DNA from: Hymenopus coronatus | Taxonomy: Eukaryota; Arthropoda; Insecta; Mantodea; Hymenopodidae | Assembly: GCA_030762935.1 (NCBI GenBank) | Contig: CM060900.1 | Coordinates: forward strand, 401,563,632 to 401,627,631 | Length of the DNA: 64,000 bases | Reading direction: 5' to 3' | Shown here: piece after piece, positions 43,741 to 55,649 of the stretch | Position numbering within the stretch: position 1 is the first letter of the stretch | Layout of the letters: every line of letters starts with the position of its first letter | Made by a program: the position numbers and the translations under genes | The notes under the pieces: model-generated | Told to the model about the DNA's origin: nothing | What the model saw: only the letters and a program-made list of their open reading frames with translations | The model's database searches: none

Positions 43741-43755
43741 CAAATTCATGTGTTT

Positions 43756-43990
43756 TTTTTTTTTTGTAGTGTTTAACGCCCGCTTTTACTGTTCTGGCAC
43801 CGGAAGCGATGACACTGATGATAATTGGAGATGGAATTGAATGAGATGGCGGGGGAAACCGGAGAACCCGGAGAAAACCCGCCCCTACGCCGGTTTGTCC
43901 ACCACAAATCTCAAATGCGGTTGCTTGGGATCGAACCCGGGCCGTCCAGGTGAGAGGCGAATGGTCTGACCACTCGGCCACGCCGCGGCC
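43756..43990 (-). mobile_element. SINE family A, full-length copy with target-site duplication
   Basis: On the minus strand: GGCCGCGGCGTGGCCGAGTG head, B box GGGTTCGATCCC, body GCGTAGGGGCGGGTTTTC, and tail AAAGCGGGCGTTAAACACTA with a poly(A) run. TCATGTGTTT flanks both sides exactly (43746-43755, 43991-44000). Confidence 0.92.
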
Positions 43991-44109
43991 TCATGTGTTT
44001 CATCAATATATTACTTTCTCGATCGTGTAGATAGGAGGTAAAAAGGTCTTGCATTTCATCTAAAAATTCGATGAGATTTCGCCAGATATACATACTTCGA
44101 GAACCGTGA

Positions 44110-44440
44110 ATTAAAAAAAAAGTTTTAGAAAACATTCGAACACGAAGATTTTCAAGAAAATCTCCCCACACCAATTACCCTTTAATTTTTTTTTTGTTTG
44201 GTTTTTGAAAAATGACTATTGATTAAAATACTATATAGATATTTATGTGGTAAATGAAATGTATATCTTGAATTTTCTCGGATTAGTCATTCCTTCATTC
44301 GGAAGGAATTAGTGTAATCTTGTAGTAAGCGTTAAGCATTAGACGGAAATGTACTACACAGAAATGACAGATCTGTTTTAAAACACACACTCAATTTTGA
44401 ATAACCTTTTCTGCGGTATAAGCCATTTCCAATATATTCA
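44110..44440 (+). repeat. dispersed repeat R1 copy
   Basis: Shares with 18.6 kb the blocks GAACACGAAGAT, AAGAAAATCTCCCCACACC, ATTACCCTTTA, TTGATTAAAATACT and GTATATCTTGAATTTT in the same order. It begins about 110 bases after the family A SINE ends. Confidence 0.65.
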
Positions 44441-44869
44441 TTATTAATGGTCCGTTTTGAGTATTACTTTGTAATTCTTTTAAAGTCCTGCTGATTTTCA
44501 ATTGCTTCTTGCAATTGAATGGAAACAGTATGGAATTTTGAGAACAGCATATACCGACTCCTTCTTATACGTTTCACTATCACTGTTCCCTTTGAATCTA
44601 TAACGATACATGTAATGTAGCTATTTTTGCAAAGACGTCTGTGATTTGAAATGAAGTAGATAAAAAATAAGTATTTTTAGGAGTAGTCGATACAGTAATA
44701 AACGACACATGGTAGAGAAAATCATGTAAATGTATAACATCAGATTTATTGTTGTTTTGTTTTTACTTTGTCTATCTTGTAATATTAGGCAGAAAAGCCA
44801 TCCATACTGAAATTTCACAAAAAAAGATATGCTTTGTGACCCCTTGAGCCCACAAAAGGCATTTTTAGA

Positions 44870-45265
44870 ATATAACTGTGTATGTAACTGTGAATGGATG
44901 GATGGGTAGGTGTGTTTGTGTTCCAAAGAGATGGCACAAAGAGTTTCAAGAAAATCCTTCAGTCACAAACTACCCTTTAGATGGAATATTTTACGAATGT
45001 TTTTATTTTCTAAACTTGACTCTAACAATTTTAATTAAAATGCCACATGTTAAAGATATTTGCATGAAAAATAATATTTACATCTTGCATTATTTGAAAT
45101 GACTTTTGCATATTTTGTGCAGCATAAGTGATAGATAACGTCTGATATATAACATATACAGATGTCTTTAAACTACACAATTTATGTCAAATCAAATTTT
45201 CTGTGGCATTTACCATTTTTGAGATATCCTTTGTTATTAGTTTGAGTTTTCAAATACTTCTCTTC
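44870..45265 (+). repeat. dispersed repeat R1 copy
   Basis: Starts near a TGTGTATG/GGTGTGTTTGTG tract and contains TTTCAAGAAAATCCTTCAG, AAACTACCCTTTAGATGG and TTTTAATTAAAATGCCA, aligning with the 18.5 and 44.1 kb copies. With the 44.1 kb copy it forms a same-strand pair about 0.75 kb apart. Confidence 0.65.
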
Positions 45266-45269
45266 TCAA

Positions 45270-45815
45270 GAGGAAAATCGCTATTCATTTTTTCCCTTGG
45301 GCATGCAAAGTGTACGGAATTTCAGAGCCATCGATTGGTGGTCCCCTCTTAAAATGTTTGATGGTCGCTTAACCATTTCAAGTACATAAGAATTCCAAAG
45401 GACTAATAATTGAAATATATGCATCTCGGTGTTAAATGGAAGGTTTATAAATAAAATATGCATTGTTTGACTTTTTAAAATTTTATTTCTGAAATAAATG
45501 CTGGGACATATTTGTCCGAATGTATCATAAAGGAGAATTACCTAACACACTTCGTAATGCAAATCGAACAACTATAAAAACTATTATTTCTTGTCTAGCT
45601 GTTGTGAAATTCCATAAAACAGTTTCTGCTTGAAGTAAAGCATAAGTTAACACCACACTGCTCACAGATATTGAAAGTAACGATTCTCAATATGTTTTGA
45701 AGCAGTTGAACATATATTTTCCTCAAGTCTGATTTTAGAATTCGGTGCTCTGGGTTCTTTGAATGACAGTACTTTTGTAGCCTACATGATGTTTTTAAAG
45801 TTGTTAATCAGCTCC
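45270..45815. other. no gene seen; 3' flank of the piggyBac remnant
   Basis: AT-rich. The cysteine-rich piggyBac C-terminal domain is not recognisable here. Confidence 0.4.
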
Positions 45816-45819
45816 TTTG

Positions 45820-47335
45820 TCGACATGAGTAACTGCCGATGAGACTTTTTGCAACATCTTGTCTGAACTCGAGATGATAATGTCGATTTCAACCCAGCTT
45901 ATGCTGCCAATTTTGAATATATTATATATGCACTGTTCACACCAATGTCAAGAAGATCAAAGAACAGTCGCAGATAATATTTTATTTTGCCTTTCTGTCA
46001 GCCTCATAAGTCACTTTTTGTGGTCCATGAGGTCAGCCCCTCCCATCCATTCGTTGTACTTTCTTATCATCAAGGAACACTGAACACTAATTTTCTCAGA
46101 AGAACCAGACTCACGTCTCTTCACAGCTGCATAAGATATTGGAAAATAAAATTAGTCAGTAGATAAATTGCGCTATTATCCATCCATTTGAGGTTTATTA
46201 GTACATTGCTACTAATACTATTAGTATCACCTCTTTTCATTTTCTCAACTGGAGGGAATGACTTTGGTAAGTTTGCACGCCTGGTGCGCACTGTACCACA
46301 GGATCTGATAGTTGCTAAAGTAAGATAATACTGCAAAGCTGGAGAGTTAAAAATGGTGTATGTCAATTTCACATTCCAGTCCAGATGCAGACTTTGTAAG
46401 CTGTAGAACTACTGACTCACCAAGACTTATTTCAGGACCGAAGCTTTTTCTGCCAGTGTACTAATCAAACTCAAATAGATAGCCAGTTTCTGAATCACAC
46501 CTACACCACATTTTGAAACCCAATTTGACTGCCCTACTTTGTAGGTACTATCGCATAATATTAAAACCTTTGAACCTGGTCATGTATTCATCAATGGACT
46601 GAGCCTTGGTTACACTAAGAGATTCTTGGAAGGTTTTGTTCAAATGATCAAATACAGGTCTCACTTTGTATGCACGATCTTCCTTTATTGACTGCTCTGC
46701 ATTCTTGGAGAAATGTAAGTACTTTCGAATATCGTCAGATGGATATAGAGGCATAATCTGAGATATGCAGGGAACACCTAAATCAGGTTCAGTTGACCAG
46801 TGACTTCTGAAAGTAGGTAGTATACCAGGTTCATGCCAAGAAATGCCTTCATTGACACTGAATGTATTGTCAGTTCGTTCTGCATACCGTAAAGTTTCAA
46901 GAATTAGTAATCATGCATCAAGGTTTTTAGGCACATTATCGAAGAATCGAAGAAAAAATATAAAATGGCTTTGGCGTCTTGGAATGTACATTGACACTAA
47001 ACAACAAGACCTTGCCAAATGCATGATTGACATTATCACTTAACTGCCTTGAATTGTAAGTTCTAGTCCATTTAAATTGTGGTAAATCTGAGAGGCTTTC
47101 AATTATCTCAGCATTCTGTCTGCCTTTTTGTGCATGGTGGACTATGCATGTCTTTACCAGTATCTTCTATAAAACATGTTCATTTCCACACTCCATGTCA
47201 CCTTCTAGGAAAATTTTGTCTTCTTCATCTAGCAACAGATTACCGTCATCATCAAAGCCTCCAAAATTTGCAAAACACTTTCACCAGTGATGAAGAATTC
47301 TCTTTTTCTTGAGCCCATGACCTAAAAAATGATTT
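45820..47335 (-). pseudogene. piggyBac-type (PGBD-like) transposase pseudogene
   Basis: Minus-strand remnants follow piggyBac order. KVRPVFDHLNKTF and SIDEYMTRFKG (about 46660-46560) include the first catalytic aspartate region. FKMWCRCDSETGYLFEF (about 46520-46470) and SLGESVVLQLTK (about 46430-46395) come next. Then FNSPALQYYL, CGTVRTRRANLPKSF and LKWMDNSAIYLLT (46355-46150), KYNEWMGGADLMDHK (about 46065-46020) and YYLRLFFDLLDIGVNSAYI (about 45990-45930). The FDN block that carries the second aspartate appears changed at the frameshift near 46350. At least three frameshifts and several stops are present, and no TTAA-flanked terminal repeats were located. In active relatives the enzyme cuts and pastes at TTAA. 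This copy cannot. Confidence 0.85.
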
Positions 47336-47339
47336 TAAA

Positions 47340-48460
47340 TAATATAGTTGCAAGATTTAATTTATTCGCTTACATAAATAAAAAAGAAAGGTTAATAGAT
47401 TCCCAAATTGATTTTAAACCCACTTGGTTCATTTACACAATGTAAAGCTTTTTATTCTAACAAGCTATTCAAATATAAGTACATTAGTCACCATTGTGGT
47501 ACATTGAGACACATGTGTATCAAGAAATGAAAAACATATTTGTCACTAATTATTTGCAATTATTTACTAAACAATTGTTACAAAGTAAAACACAAACTTA
47601 CCTATGTATTGTTTCAAGGTCTGAAGGTAAAGCAGAGATCACAAAACACATAAAATAAGCGAATAAATATGTACGTGGACTTGAGGCAAAAATGAACAAC
47701 AATAATCAACAATTGATGACACAAGCAGTAGATATTGCCCCAAAAACCCGTGACATTAAAGAAAACAAATGTCCCTGCTGTAAATTGAACAACTGTGATG
47801 CAGCTGTACCGATTACAGAACAATTGCTAAGCATATTTATAAATGGGATATATGTGTCCCATGTACGTGAAGAGGTTAAAAGCTTGCTGTATGCCCATCA
47901 GGTATGCCCATACCTGAAATGAAATATGTAATAAGATAACTTCTGTAAATACTTTTTCGATTAACATCAAATAAATGGAAGAATATATTGATGAAGTAAA
48001 AGCTTCTTGAAGAGTAGGTAGAGAAACTCGTGTAAATGTAACACATCAGGATTTTCTTTACTTCATATCAGAATTACCAATTCTCTATGCTTATCCTAAA
48101 ACTTTAAATGGTTTTAAATCGAAGATAACGCTGAAAAAAAGTTTCGCTTAAACTTTGCCACTAGTTCAAATGTTGGATTACAAAAAAGTACTAACAGTGT
48201 TAAATGTAAAAACACCCCACCTCTAAACTGCAGTGCATTGCAGCATCGTTTTCCTTGCGAGGAAAAATATTTGAACAGTGCAAACAGCGATAGAGACTCG
48301 TTTTCATATTGCGCTTTATATTCTATAAAAAAGAAAGGGTGGGAAATGAAATAACTAATTTTGTTTATAATTTGTATATAAACAAAACTGGAATTAGGAT
48401 CTGGGTATATCTTGAAAACATAAGAATAAACTCAACATTAGAAGAAAGCGCAATTCTGTT
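47340..48460. other. no gene seen; may include decayed piggyBac 5' end
   Basis: AT-rich. A 76-codon plus-strand frame at 47692-47922 (start MNNNNQQLMTQ) shows no domain. The terminal repeat of the piggyBac element would be expected here but was not identified. Confidence 0.35.
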
Positions 48461-48464
48461 TATA

Positions 48465-49060
48465 AGTGAGGTAGCGACGCGTGCAACTGGTATTCGGGAG
48501 GTCCCGGGTTCCATCATTTGCAACCGCTCGCTCTGGTCTATTACCCATGAGTTTTCCGTGGTTTCCCTGCGTAGGAAGGCAAATGCTTTGGATGGTTAAT
48601 CTTCTACTACGATTTTCCCATCCTTCTTTCCCTATACCCAACACTTCCTTGTCATCTATTTCAGAATTGCAGGACCAAGTGACGGTGTTCAGCAAGTTGC
48701 GGCTTAACGATGAATATAGGCGTTGTAGAGGTTTGCTTCCAGGCGTCTTTTAGGAGGTGACTCGGCCAGATCCTGCATCCAGGCGTGCTCAAGCGTTCAG
48801 AACCACCGGAGATGTCGGCCTGTGTGTGCCACAGGCACTGTTCAATCTAGAAAAGTTAGGAACTGCATCCATGCTTGCACCCGTTCATGATCAAGATCTG
48901 GTGACTCTTCGAGACTCTCCCCTCATCAGTAATAGCAGGTGTAAGATTGTCTAGATCTCATCCCTCCCAGGAATCATGGGAGAAGCACATAGGGACAGGA
49001 GCCTACGAGCATGCTCTGCGCCACGTTTCGGGAGTATCTTCCGTCGCGAAGCGTCGTCCG
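48465..49060 (+). mobile_element. long SINE, family C/D head
   Basis: Head GTAGCGACGCGTGCAACTGG with ATTCGGGAGGTCCCGGGTTC, then TTTTCCGTGGTTTCCCTG and AAGGCAAATGCTTTGG as in the other family C copies. A GC-richer body follows to about 49055. The long plus-strand frames inside are by-products. No target-site duplication was found. Confidence 0.65.
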
Positions 49061-49129
49061 AACCTTTTCCTTTTTGTTTTATATAGACGGAAAACGTCAG
49101 AAGCCCCTTTTACTTTCATAGGGTTATAG

Positions 49130-49479
49130 TAATAATACACACTAAATTAAAGAAGGCCAACCTGCTGGTTTTGAAGTAATTGAGTGTTCTATGGGTACTT
49201 GCAATAATTACGCGTTAAACTCCATATCAAAGTCCTATTTATTGAAACGAAATTGGCAGCAGTGTTAAAGTTATGTCGTGTTTTGCAAACAATTTCCATT
49301 GTTTATAAAATGTCTTGTGCTTACGGAATGTAAAATAAAAAGCATTGCCACATCCGTTGTTTTTTGTGATAAAAATTGCCGCAATTTAAAACAGAACACC
49401 TTGTACCTTGAAATCCTAACTATTAAACTCGTAAGCAATTTCATCTGAACATGAAATAATCGGCAATTAGTGATGTCCT

Positions 49480-49519
<40 letters not shown>

Positions 49520-49838
49520 ATATATAATGGCGAATGGTTACATTTGAAGGTGCGTTAGCCTGCAAAAGTTCTTGACAGCTGCTAAAGTGCATTAATTTCT
49601 AAAAGCTCTTGCGATGCTAAATTTTTCCATTTTAATGACCTACATTCAAGTTAGACAATCTGAACATTACATTTACGGAATACATTTTCATTCATAATGA
49701 AAAGTGGACGTCTTGATCCCCTTAAAACTTACTGTGAATGGGAAGGTGTTTTGACTAGGTGGAAAATGTATGATTTTCCCTTATTTTCAATCGTTAATAA
49801 GCTTCTCGTACTACGTCATAATAAATTTGATCAATAAC
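49130..49838. other. no gene seen; contains CT microsatellite
   Basis: AT-rich with no recognised frame. Confidence 0.4.
49483..49515. repeat. (CT)n microsatellite
   Basis: CCTCCCTC followed by an uninterrupted CT run to 49515. Confidence 0.95.
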
Positions 49839-49848
49839 ATAGAAGAAA

Positions 49849-50229
49849 GGCGGCGCCGTGGGCGAGTGGTTAGGCAGCTCACCTCCCACCTAGGTGGCCC
49901 GGGTCGACCCCGAGCATACGCATGTCGAGTTTGTGGTGGACGAAACGGCATTTGGGCGGGTTATCACCGGGTCCTTCTGTTTTCCCCGCCATTCATTCTA
50001 CCAATTACTCAATCATCACATTCCCTATAATCCATTTCGCTTGCGTTTCATATCATCTTTGTCACGCTCATACCTGGCTACGAACCGACCACTCGTTCTA
50101 CGTTCTCCATTCTGTGTTTCCGGGCCGTTGGCTCCCCGTCAAGCTTCTGATCCCTAGGCATCCGCTTGTAAGTCCTAAGGAGGTGTCAGTGCTAAATAGG
50201 GAGGTAAGCCGACTGCGAAAAAATAAAAT
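49849..50229 (+). mobile_element. SINE family A-prime, longest copy, with target-site duplication
   Basis: Head GGCGGCGCCGTGGGCGAGTG, B-box region CGGGTCGACCCCGAG, GTTTGTGGTGGACGAAACGG, then the A-prime body (CCATTCATTCTACCAATTAC, CACATTCCCTATAATCC) and the end block CTTGTAAGTCCTAAGGAGG. It ends in an A-rich tail. ATAGAAGAAA flanks both sides (49839-49848, 50230-50239). It is the reference copy for the 14.05 and 14.68 kb elements. Confidence 0.9.
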
Positions 50230-50922
50230 ATAGAAGAAAACTGAACACATAACTTGGAATTATCTTTTTCCCAGTTTTTGTGCGTATAAAACTGATATAC
50301 AAGTAGTAACTTTAATAACCTTAAAGCGAGATAGGCAGCAATAAATTCCGTTTCAGCAACAGCCAAACTAGATCAATAATGCTATCAGAGCGTTCTCCAA
50401 ATCCTTCCCCTGTTTATTAACATCTAAAAAGAATGGAGAAACCTATGGAACCGCACGAAGTGCATATAAGGTTAATTAACGCGAAACGATTATATTATTA
50501 GTATTAGTCATCTTCTACGTCGCAGCCGCAGCAGTAGCAGTAGCAGTAATATCATCGCAGTATTCCCATTATTATCTGGATTAAACTATATGCAGCACCT
50601 ACTTACCACCAGCAGTTATGTCTGAAAGGCTTCATTTCGAAGGCATACAAGAAAAATTTGCCAAAGCCCTTCGTGTATAATCTTGGATTCTTTGCCGGTA
50701 TGCATAATTATTCTGATTAGTTTTGTCATTTAAACATTTCGATATAAGGACCCGTTTATTTAATGAGTCCATTAGGGTCAGGATGCACAAAAACTTGTCT
50801 GATGAATTCTGTTATTTTCTGGTTGCCCAGGGAAAAGGTGTAGTTGGAAACTCCTAAAACCCAAAAGCTCACTATCTCTCAAGATATTGTCCAGGAGATG
50901 GAGGAAAGAGAGTTTTAGGGGA

Positions 50923-50933
50923 AGTGTGTGTGC

Positions 50934-50994
<61 letters not shown>
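50923..50994. repeat. compound microsatellite (TG)n(AG)n(ACAG)n
   Basis: Three adjoining simple repeats in sequence: a TG run with a GCG interruption, a GA run, and five ACAG units. Confidence 0.95.
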
Positions 50995-52691
50995 GAACCT
51001 CTACATTAAACGAATAGCTCGAACGGAACTGCTGGTTCTGCTATTCAATAAATTCCGTTTCAAATTTACCTAACTGATTGGTTTGGCTTAGCGATGAAAC
51101 TTAAAGCTGGTAACGAAAGGTCCAAGGATATTCCGGCCATGCATTTACTCATTATATTAGACAGCTTATAAAAATTATTTCATACAATTTCGCCCCTTTC
51201 ATTACTTTTTGACCCATACCACTCGGTCTGTAGACTTCAGAACACAAACTTTGTGGAATCATGTGCTAGCCGGTTACGATGATTATGTTTTCGGTGATAA
51301 GAGGAACCAAACAATGGGCGGGCTTCGGAAGTGAAATCAGGTAAGGAAATATCCGCAGTTTCGCGTTGCAATTACTGGTACACCAGAGGTATACAAATGT
51401 AGTACTGTTTTTGCTATGAAACTTACATCCACACTGTTGACCTGCTCCTCACTCCCCTCTGATCCAAAGTCTTGACCACTTTATGCAATTTCAACAAAAC
51501 AGTGGCGCCCTCCTCTAAACGCACTCATATCATAGCGATAAGTACCTACCTAATCATCGACTCAATGTTCATTCGTGCACGAGGAGGGTTCCTGGGACCA
51601 GTTCTTAATAGTTTTATATTTTTTTATATGCAGTACAAAAGCAAATTTATATGTTAAGTGGTTTATTTACAATACTTATTTTCATTTCATAATACAAAAA
51701 CCTGAACATTTTATTTTTAATTGTTATTTTATTAAATGAACTTCAAAAAATTATAATCTATTGTGAGTTTATATCCTGTATAGCGCTGCAAGCTAGACTA
51801 TTGTGGAACAAATCTTATGATACCTATACGAAGCAGAAGAAAATAGTATATTATGAAATACGTTTGGAATGTTATTATTGTATAGAATTATAAATTAATT
51901 TTACACTCAGTTGTTTGTATAACAATTTTTTTAAATCTGAAATAAAATATTATTAATATTGTCTGTTTTTGAATTGAGTGGGTATGCTTTAATTAAGATA
52001 TTATTGTTTCTATGAAGCTTATTGTAGTTCATTTGCTTGCTGAAATTAAAAGCAGAAATGGATTTGCCTTACGAGATTTTAGTTTAAGCTAAAAAAAGAA
52101 GAATTATCCCTCACTCCGAGGAAATCATATGACAGCTATCAGAAATAATACATCGGAATCTTTAATTGGATGGGGAGTAAACAGTTGTGTATATTTTGAA
52201 ATCATTGATTTGACATATGTTTCAGAACAGGTTAATATCGATGTCTGCAAGTTCTTTTTTTGGCAATCAGCATTAATTTAATTATTTATTTAATTGTAAT
52301 TTAATAAATTATTATAATCTGGAGAGTAAACGTTATCATAATTTAGTGTTTCTACTCGAAACTAAAATAGATCTTTAAAATAAAGAAAGAAGTTGACATT
52401 TCTAAGTTTCCCAAGGTGTTTAAGGAAAATACAACAGTTTTATCACAATTGTTACTAAGATAATCTTATTAAATTAATACATTAATCTAGCAGAGTAGTA
52501 ATGATTCTGGCTAACAATAAAGAATGTTTGTGCTTTTGGTATCTAAGAAATTAAATTTTCTCAATCACTAGTTAACATCTCCGTGCATTCCTACTCCAAT
52601 CCAATTCTATGATTTAGCAAGATATTAGAACTACGGCATTTCCATTTAATGTTAAGAAAAAATCTATATTTTCCACTCCCAATACCTACTA

Positions 52692-52716
52692 CCACACACG
52701 CACACACACACACACA
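52692..52716. repeat. (CA)n microsatellite
   Basis: A CA run with one CG interruption. Confidence 0.9.
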
Positions 52717-55027
52717 ATTACAGTATGTCAAATCTAGTCATCTATAACTCGTAAACTACTTTTATGTTGGGCAACCACATGCAAAATAACCACATATTTG
52801 CCACTTACGCCTCCTGTTTTGCTATGGTTTTATTGAAATGATGTTGTAACATTAGTTTTCCATGTTATATGGTCTTCTAGAGTCATAGTGGATATCTTCT
52901 AATACAAATTTTGGCATTATGTGTGTTTGCATTCCTGTTTCACTTGCATATTTCTATTATTCAAACCAAGTCTGGTGCTGTAATACATTTGTCAATACTC
53001 TTTTATTATGATTAAAACAGAAATATCAGCAATACTAATTAAGTTTAGAAGTGAATGAAACATAACTGTACATTTAAACTGACTGTTCTATTCATATACC
53101 ACGTATCTAATGTTGACCAATAACTTTCAGCTCCTTTGTGAACCGAATTGTGTAGTGATTAATAGGCTACATCATCTATCTCGGCATTCATAAAATTCGA
53201 GAAATTACGACATCCTACTGCCTAGAAATCAACTTCAGTTTCCATTACGAAACCCAGCATATATGTGCAGCTTTTAACATTTATAATAGAATTTTTCATC
53301 AAAACCGAAAATAATCCTATTATCTATAAAGCGCACCTTTACTATCCTTTTATTTTAGCTTATTTTCATTTTGAGGTTAACAATTTTCGCACTTTCAAAG
53401 TTAGTAGTGTTTGTTTAGTATTCAATAACCCATGCGAGTGTTCATTCATTCAGTATGCCGTGATCTGAAAGCTGACACAATGGTGATTTGATGTTAAACT
53501 AAAGTAACACAGTGGTTATATATGTAATATGTTATATTTTATTCACGCAATAATGTTAGTAAACTTAATTTCAGATTATCTATTTAAAAACACATTACTT
53601 TAACACTGTCACTGTTTTCGACAAATAGACACTACTCTCTATTCTCATCTGCGACTCACATTGGTTTCTTCTTCCCTCATGAAAACATTTATGCACTCTG
53701 GATTGAACTCGTCATCCAAGTGGGCTGTTTTTGAGTTTTCTACCATTTTAACGCTTTTTTATTCTAGATGCATTAGCTATCTTGTGTTTTGTATTTATAA
53801 AGTAATTTTTCGAGTATATACGCAAGTTTACCAGTATTACTATTGTCTCTAATTCTTTCAATAACTTGTTAGTTCTGCTCAATTTGACATACGTCCTATC
53901 TACTTTCTGCGAATGCAGAGTGGGACAGACAGGACCTGACTTGCGCATCATATTATTTGCACCGCGTCAATGCTGGCTGCGCTATGGATGTTGTAACAAA
54001 ATCTTTAAATTGAGAGTTTTTAAGACTTGTAATGTGTTCTTCTTAAACTGTTAAGAAGGTTTTTTGGTATACTATGTATTAGGTGTTTAATTTGGATTAG
54101 AAATCTTTGAATTTCTATTAATCATAACCGTTTATCCTGCTAGTTTCATATTTGTATTTTATTTTTTTCATTTTATCCCCTCGTATTGTTATAATTTATC
54201 CCATCGTGGCTTCTTTTTTATTGTAACAAAAATAAATAAATTCATTGTAGATCACTGTAGATTAAGTTGGTTATTTTAACGTTGATTTCATTGTTTTTGA
54301 TTGACTGCCTCTTATTTACCAAGAGAGATTATCATAAATATGCACACATAATATTCTCATCACACGAGAAGTAGCTCTAATGTTTATATTGATCGATGTA
54401 CACATAATACAATTCAAAATATTTTTATATCTCTGCAGTTAATTTATGTAATAGACATTCTTATAATACTAAATGCCCTTCCTTTGAATAAATTAAGAGG
54501 TGAGTGAAGTGGCTTTGCTGTAAAATGTGCTTTGTTTTTTCAATGAATTTTATGCTAACGTCACATTACATTGATATTTCTGTAATTGATCTCCATACAC
54601 TTGCTTTGAATAAATATCCATCTACGGAATGAAATTGTATAATTTGCTACATTTATCTTTTCGACTGCTATCCAGGACTCATATTGTATTGGACATTGAT
54701 GGAATTTCTAATTTAAAATGTTCACTACTATGTTATAAACTAATAGTATGGATAATTTGTTTGATCATTATTATTTTATTAGTGAATGATTCGAAATACA
54801 ACTACAACTCGAGCTTCAGATTTCTCAAGATAAAGTCTTGAGCTCTCGTTGTACGAGACCGTATTTATATCAGTCAAACATATCTAAGTGCTCTTTTAGT
54901 CCCTGTATGTTAATTTTGAATATGTGGGCGTTATGACTGCAAACAACAAAATTAAAACTATTTCTATAATAAAAAATGCAAGAATGATAAAGTTGGTTAT
55001 AAGTACAATCTGTTTTACATAAACTGA

Positions 55028-55302
55028 CACGTTTAGCCGAAGTCGTTAAGGCACGGATTCGTGAAACCTCCAGGACCGTGCTGCCTGGTTGAGGATTCAT
55101 TTTTTCCTTCAGTTTTCACCTCAGTCATTATAAGTGGCTAATGCCGTGGGGCTAATTTGAGTGAGAACTGGAACTTCTCCATTCCAAATGTCTCTTTTCA
55201 ATTATTATCATTTATCATTTTATTTTCATATTTATCAGCGGCTACCGACTATTATGCCGTGTTTAGTAAAAACGGGGGCTAAGCACTATTACAACATGTT
55301 TT
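55028..55302 (+). mobile_element. diverged SINE, probably family A related
   Basis: The head TTTAGCCGAAGTCGTTAAGG resembles the GGCCGAG-GGTTA A box, and the end TAAAAACGGGGGCTAAGCAC resembles the family A tail AAAAGCGGGCGTTAAACAC. The middle differs. It is 65 bases upstream of a family B SINE. No target-site duplication was seen. Confidence 0.5.
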
Positions 55303-55367
55303 GCTTAGCTGATATGGGCATTTCGACTTACATATTGTCCGAAAAGCTCATATTTAGCAGTCATATG

Positions 55368-55636
55368 TCCTCCTCCACCATGGTCTACGGTTACCATACT
55401 AGCTTCTAGTTCCCGAGGTTGTGGGTTCAAACCCTGTGAATGGCGCTGATTCTTTCGGGCGTAAAAATCTTTAGCATGGCTTCCTTAGAGAAGTAAACCC
55501 GGGTGTCTGTGTCGTATATTTACGGCACGCAAAAGAAGCTCAAACCTGATAGAGCCAAATGTTCGATCTTGCACGCCCAATATAGAACGAGACGCCAAAA
55601 AACATGGTAGTTAAACGTGGTAATTATTTCATTTTT
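55368..55636 (+). mobile_element. SINE family B copy with 11-bp target-site duplication
   Basis: Head region ACCATGGTCTACGGTTACC, B box GGGTTCAAACCC, TTCGGGCGTAAAAATCT, TTTACGGCACGCAAA and CTCAAACCTGATAGAG. GCAGTCATATG flanks both sides exactly (55357-55367, 55637-55647). The A box is more eroded than in the 27.65 kb copy, although the duplication is still perfect. Confidence 0.9.
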
Positions 55637-55649
55637 GCAGTCATATGCA

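Larger units (their letters stand above)
50240..55025. other. 4.8 kb without genes or recognised transposons
   Basis: AT-rich throughout, with a short CAG/TAG-rich tract (50521-50552) and the microsatellites listed separately. Frames never exceed about 70 codons and show no domains. It is the longest repeat-poor stretch apart from the right end, and could be intronic. Confidence 0.4.

Noticed and set aside
47692..47922. 76-codon plus-strand frame with two CPCC/CK cysteines
   Set aside because: Next to the piggyBac fossil, no recognised domain, surrounded by AT-rich noncoding DNA.
50923..50994. CRISPR-like or regulatory tandem array
   Set aside because: It is a simple-sequence microsatellite without spacers, in a eukaryotic context.
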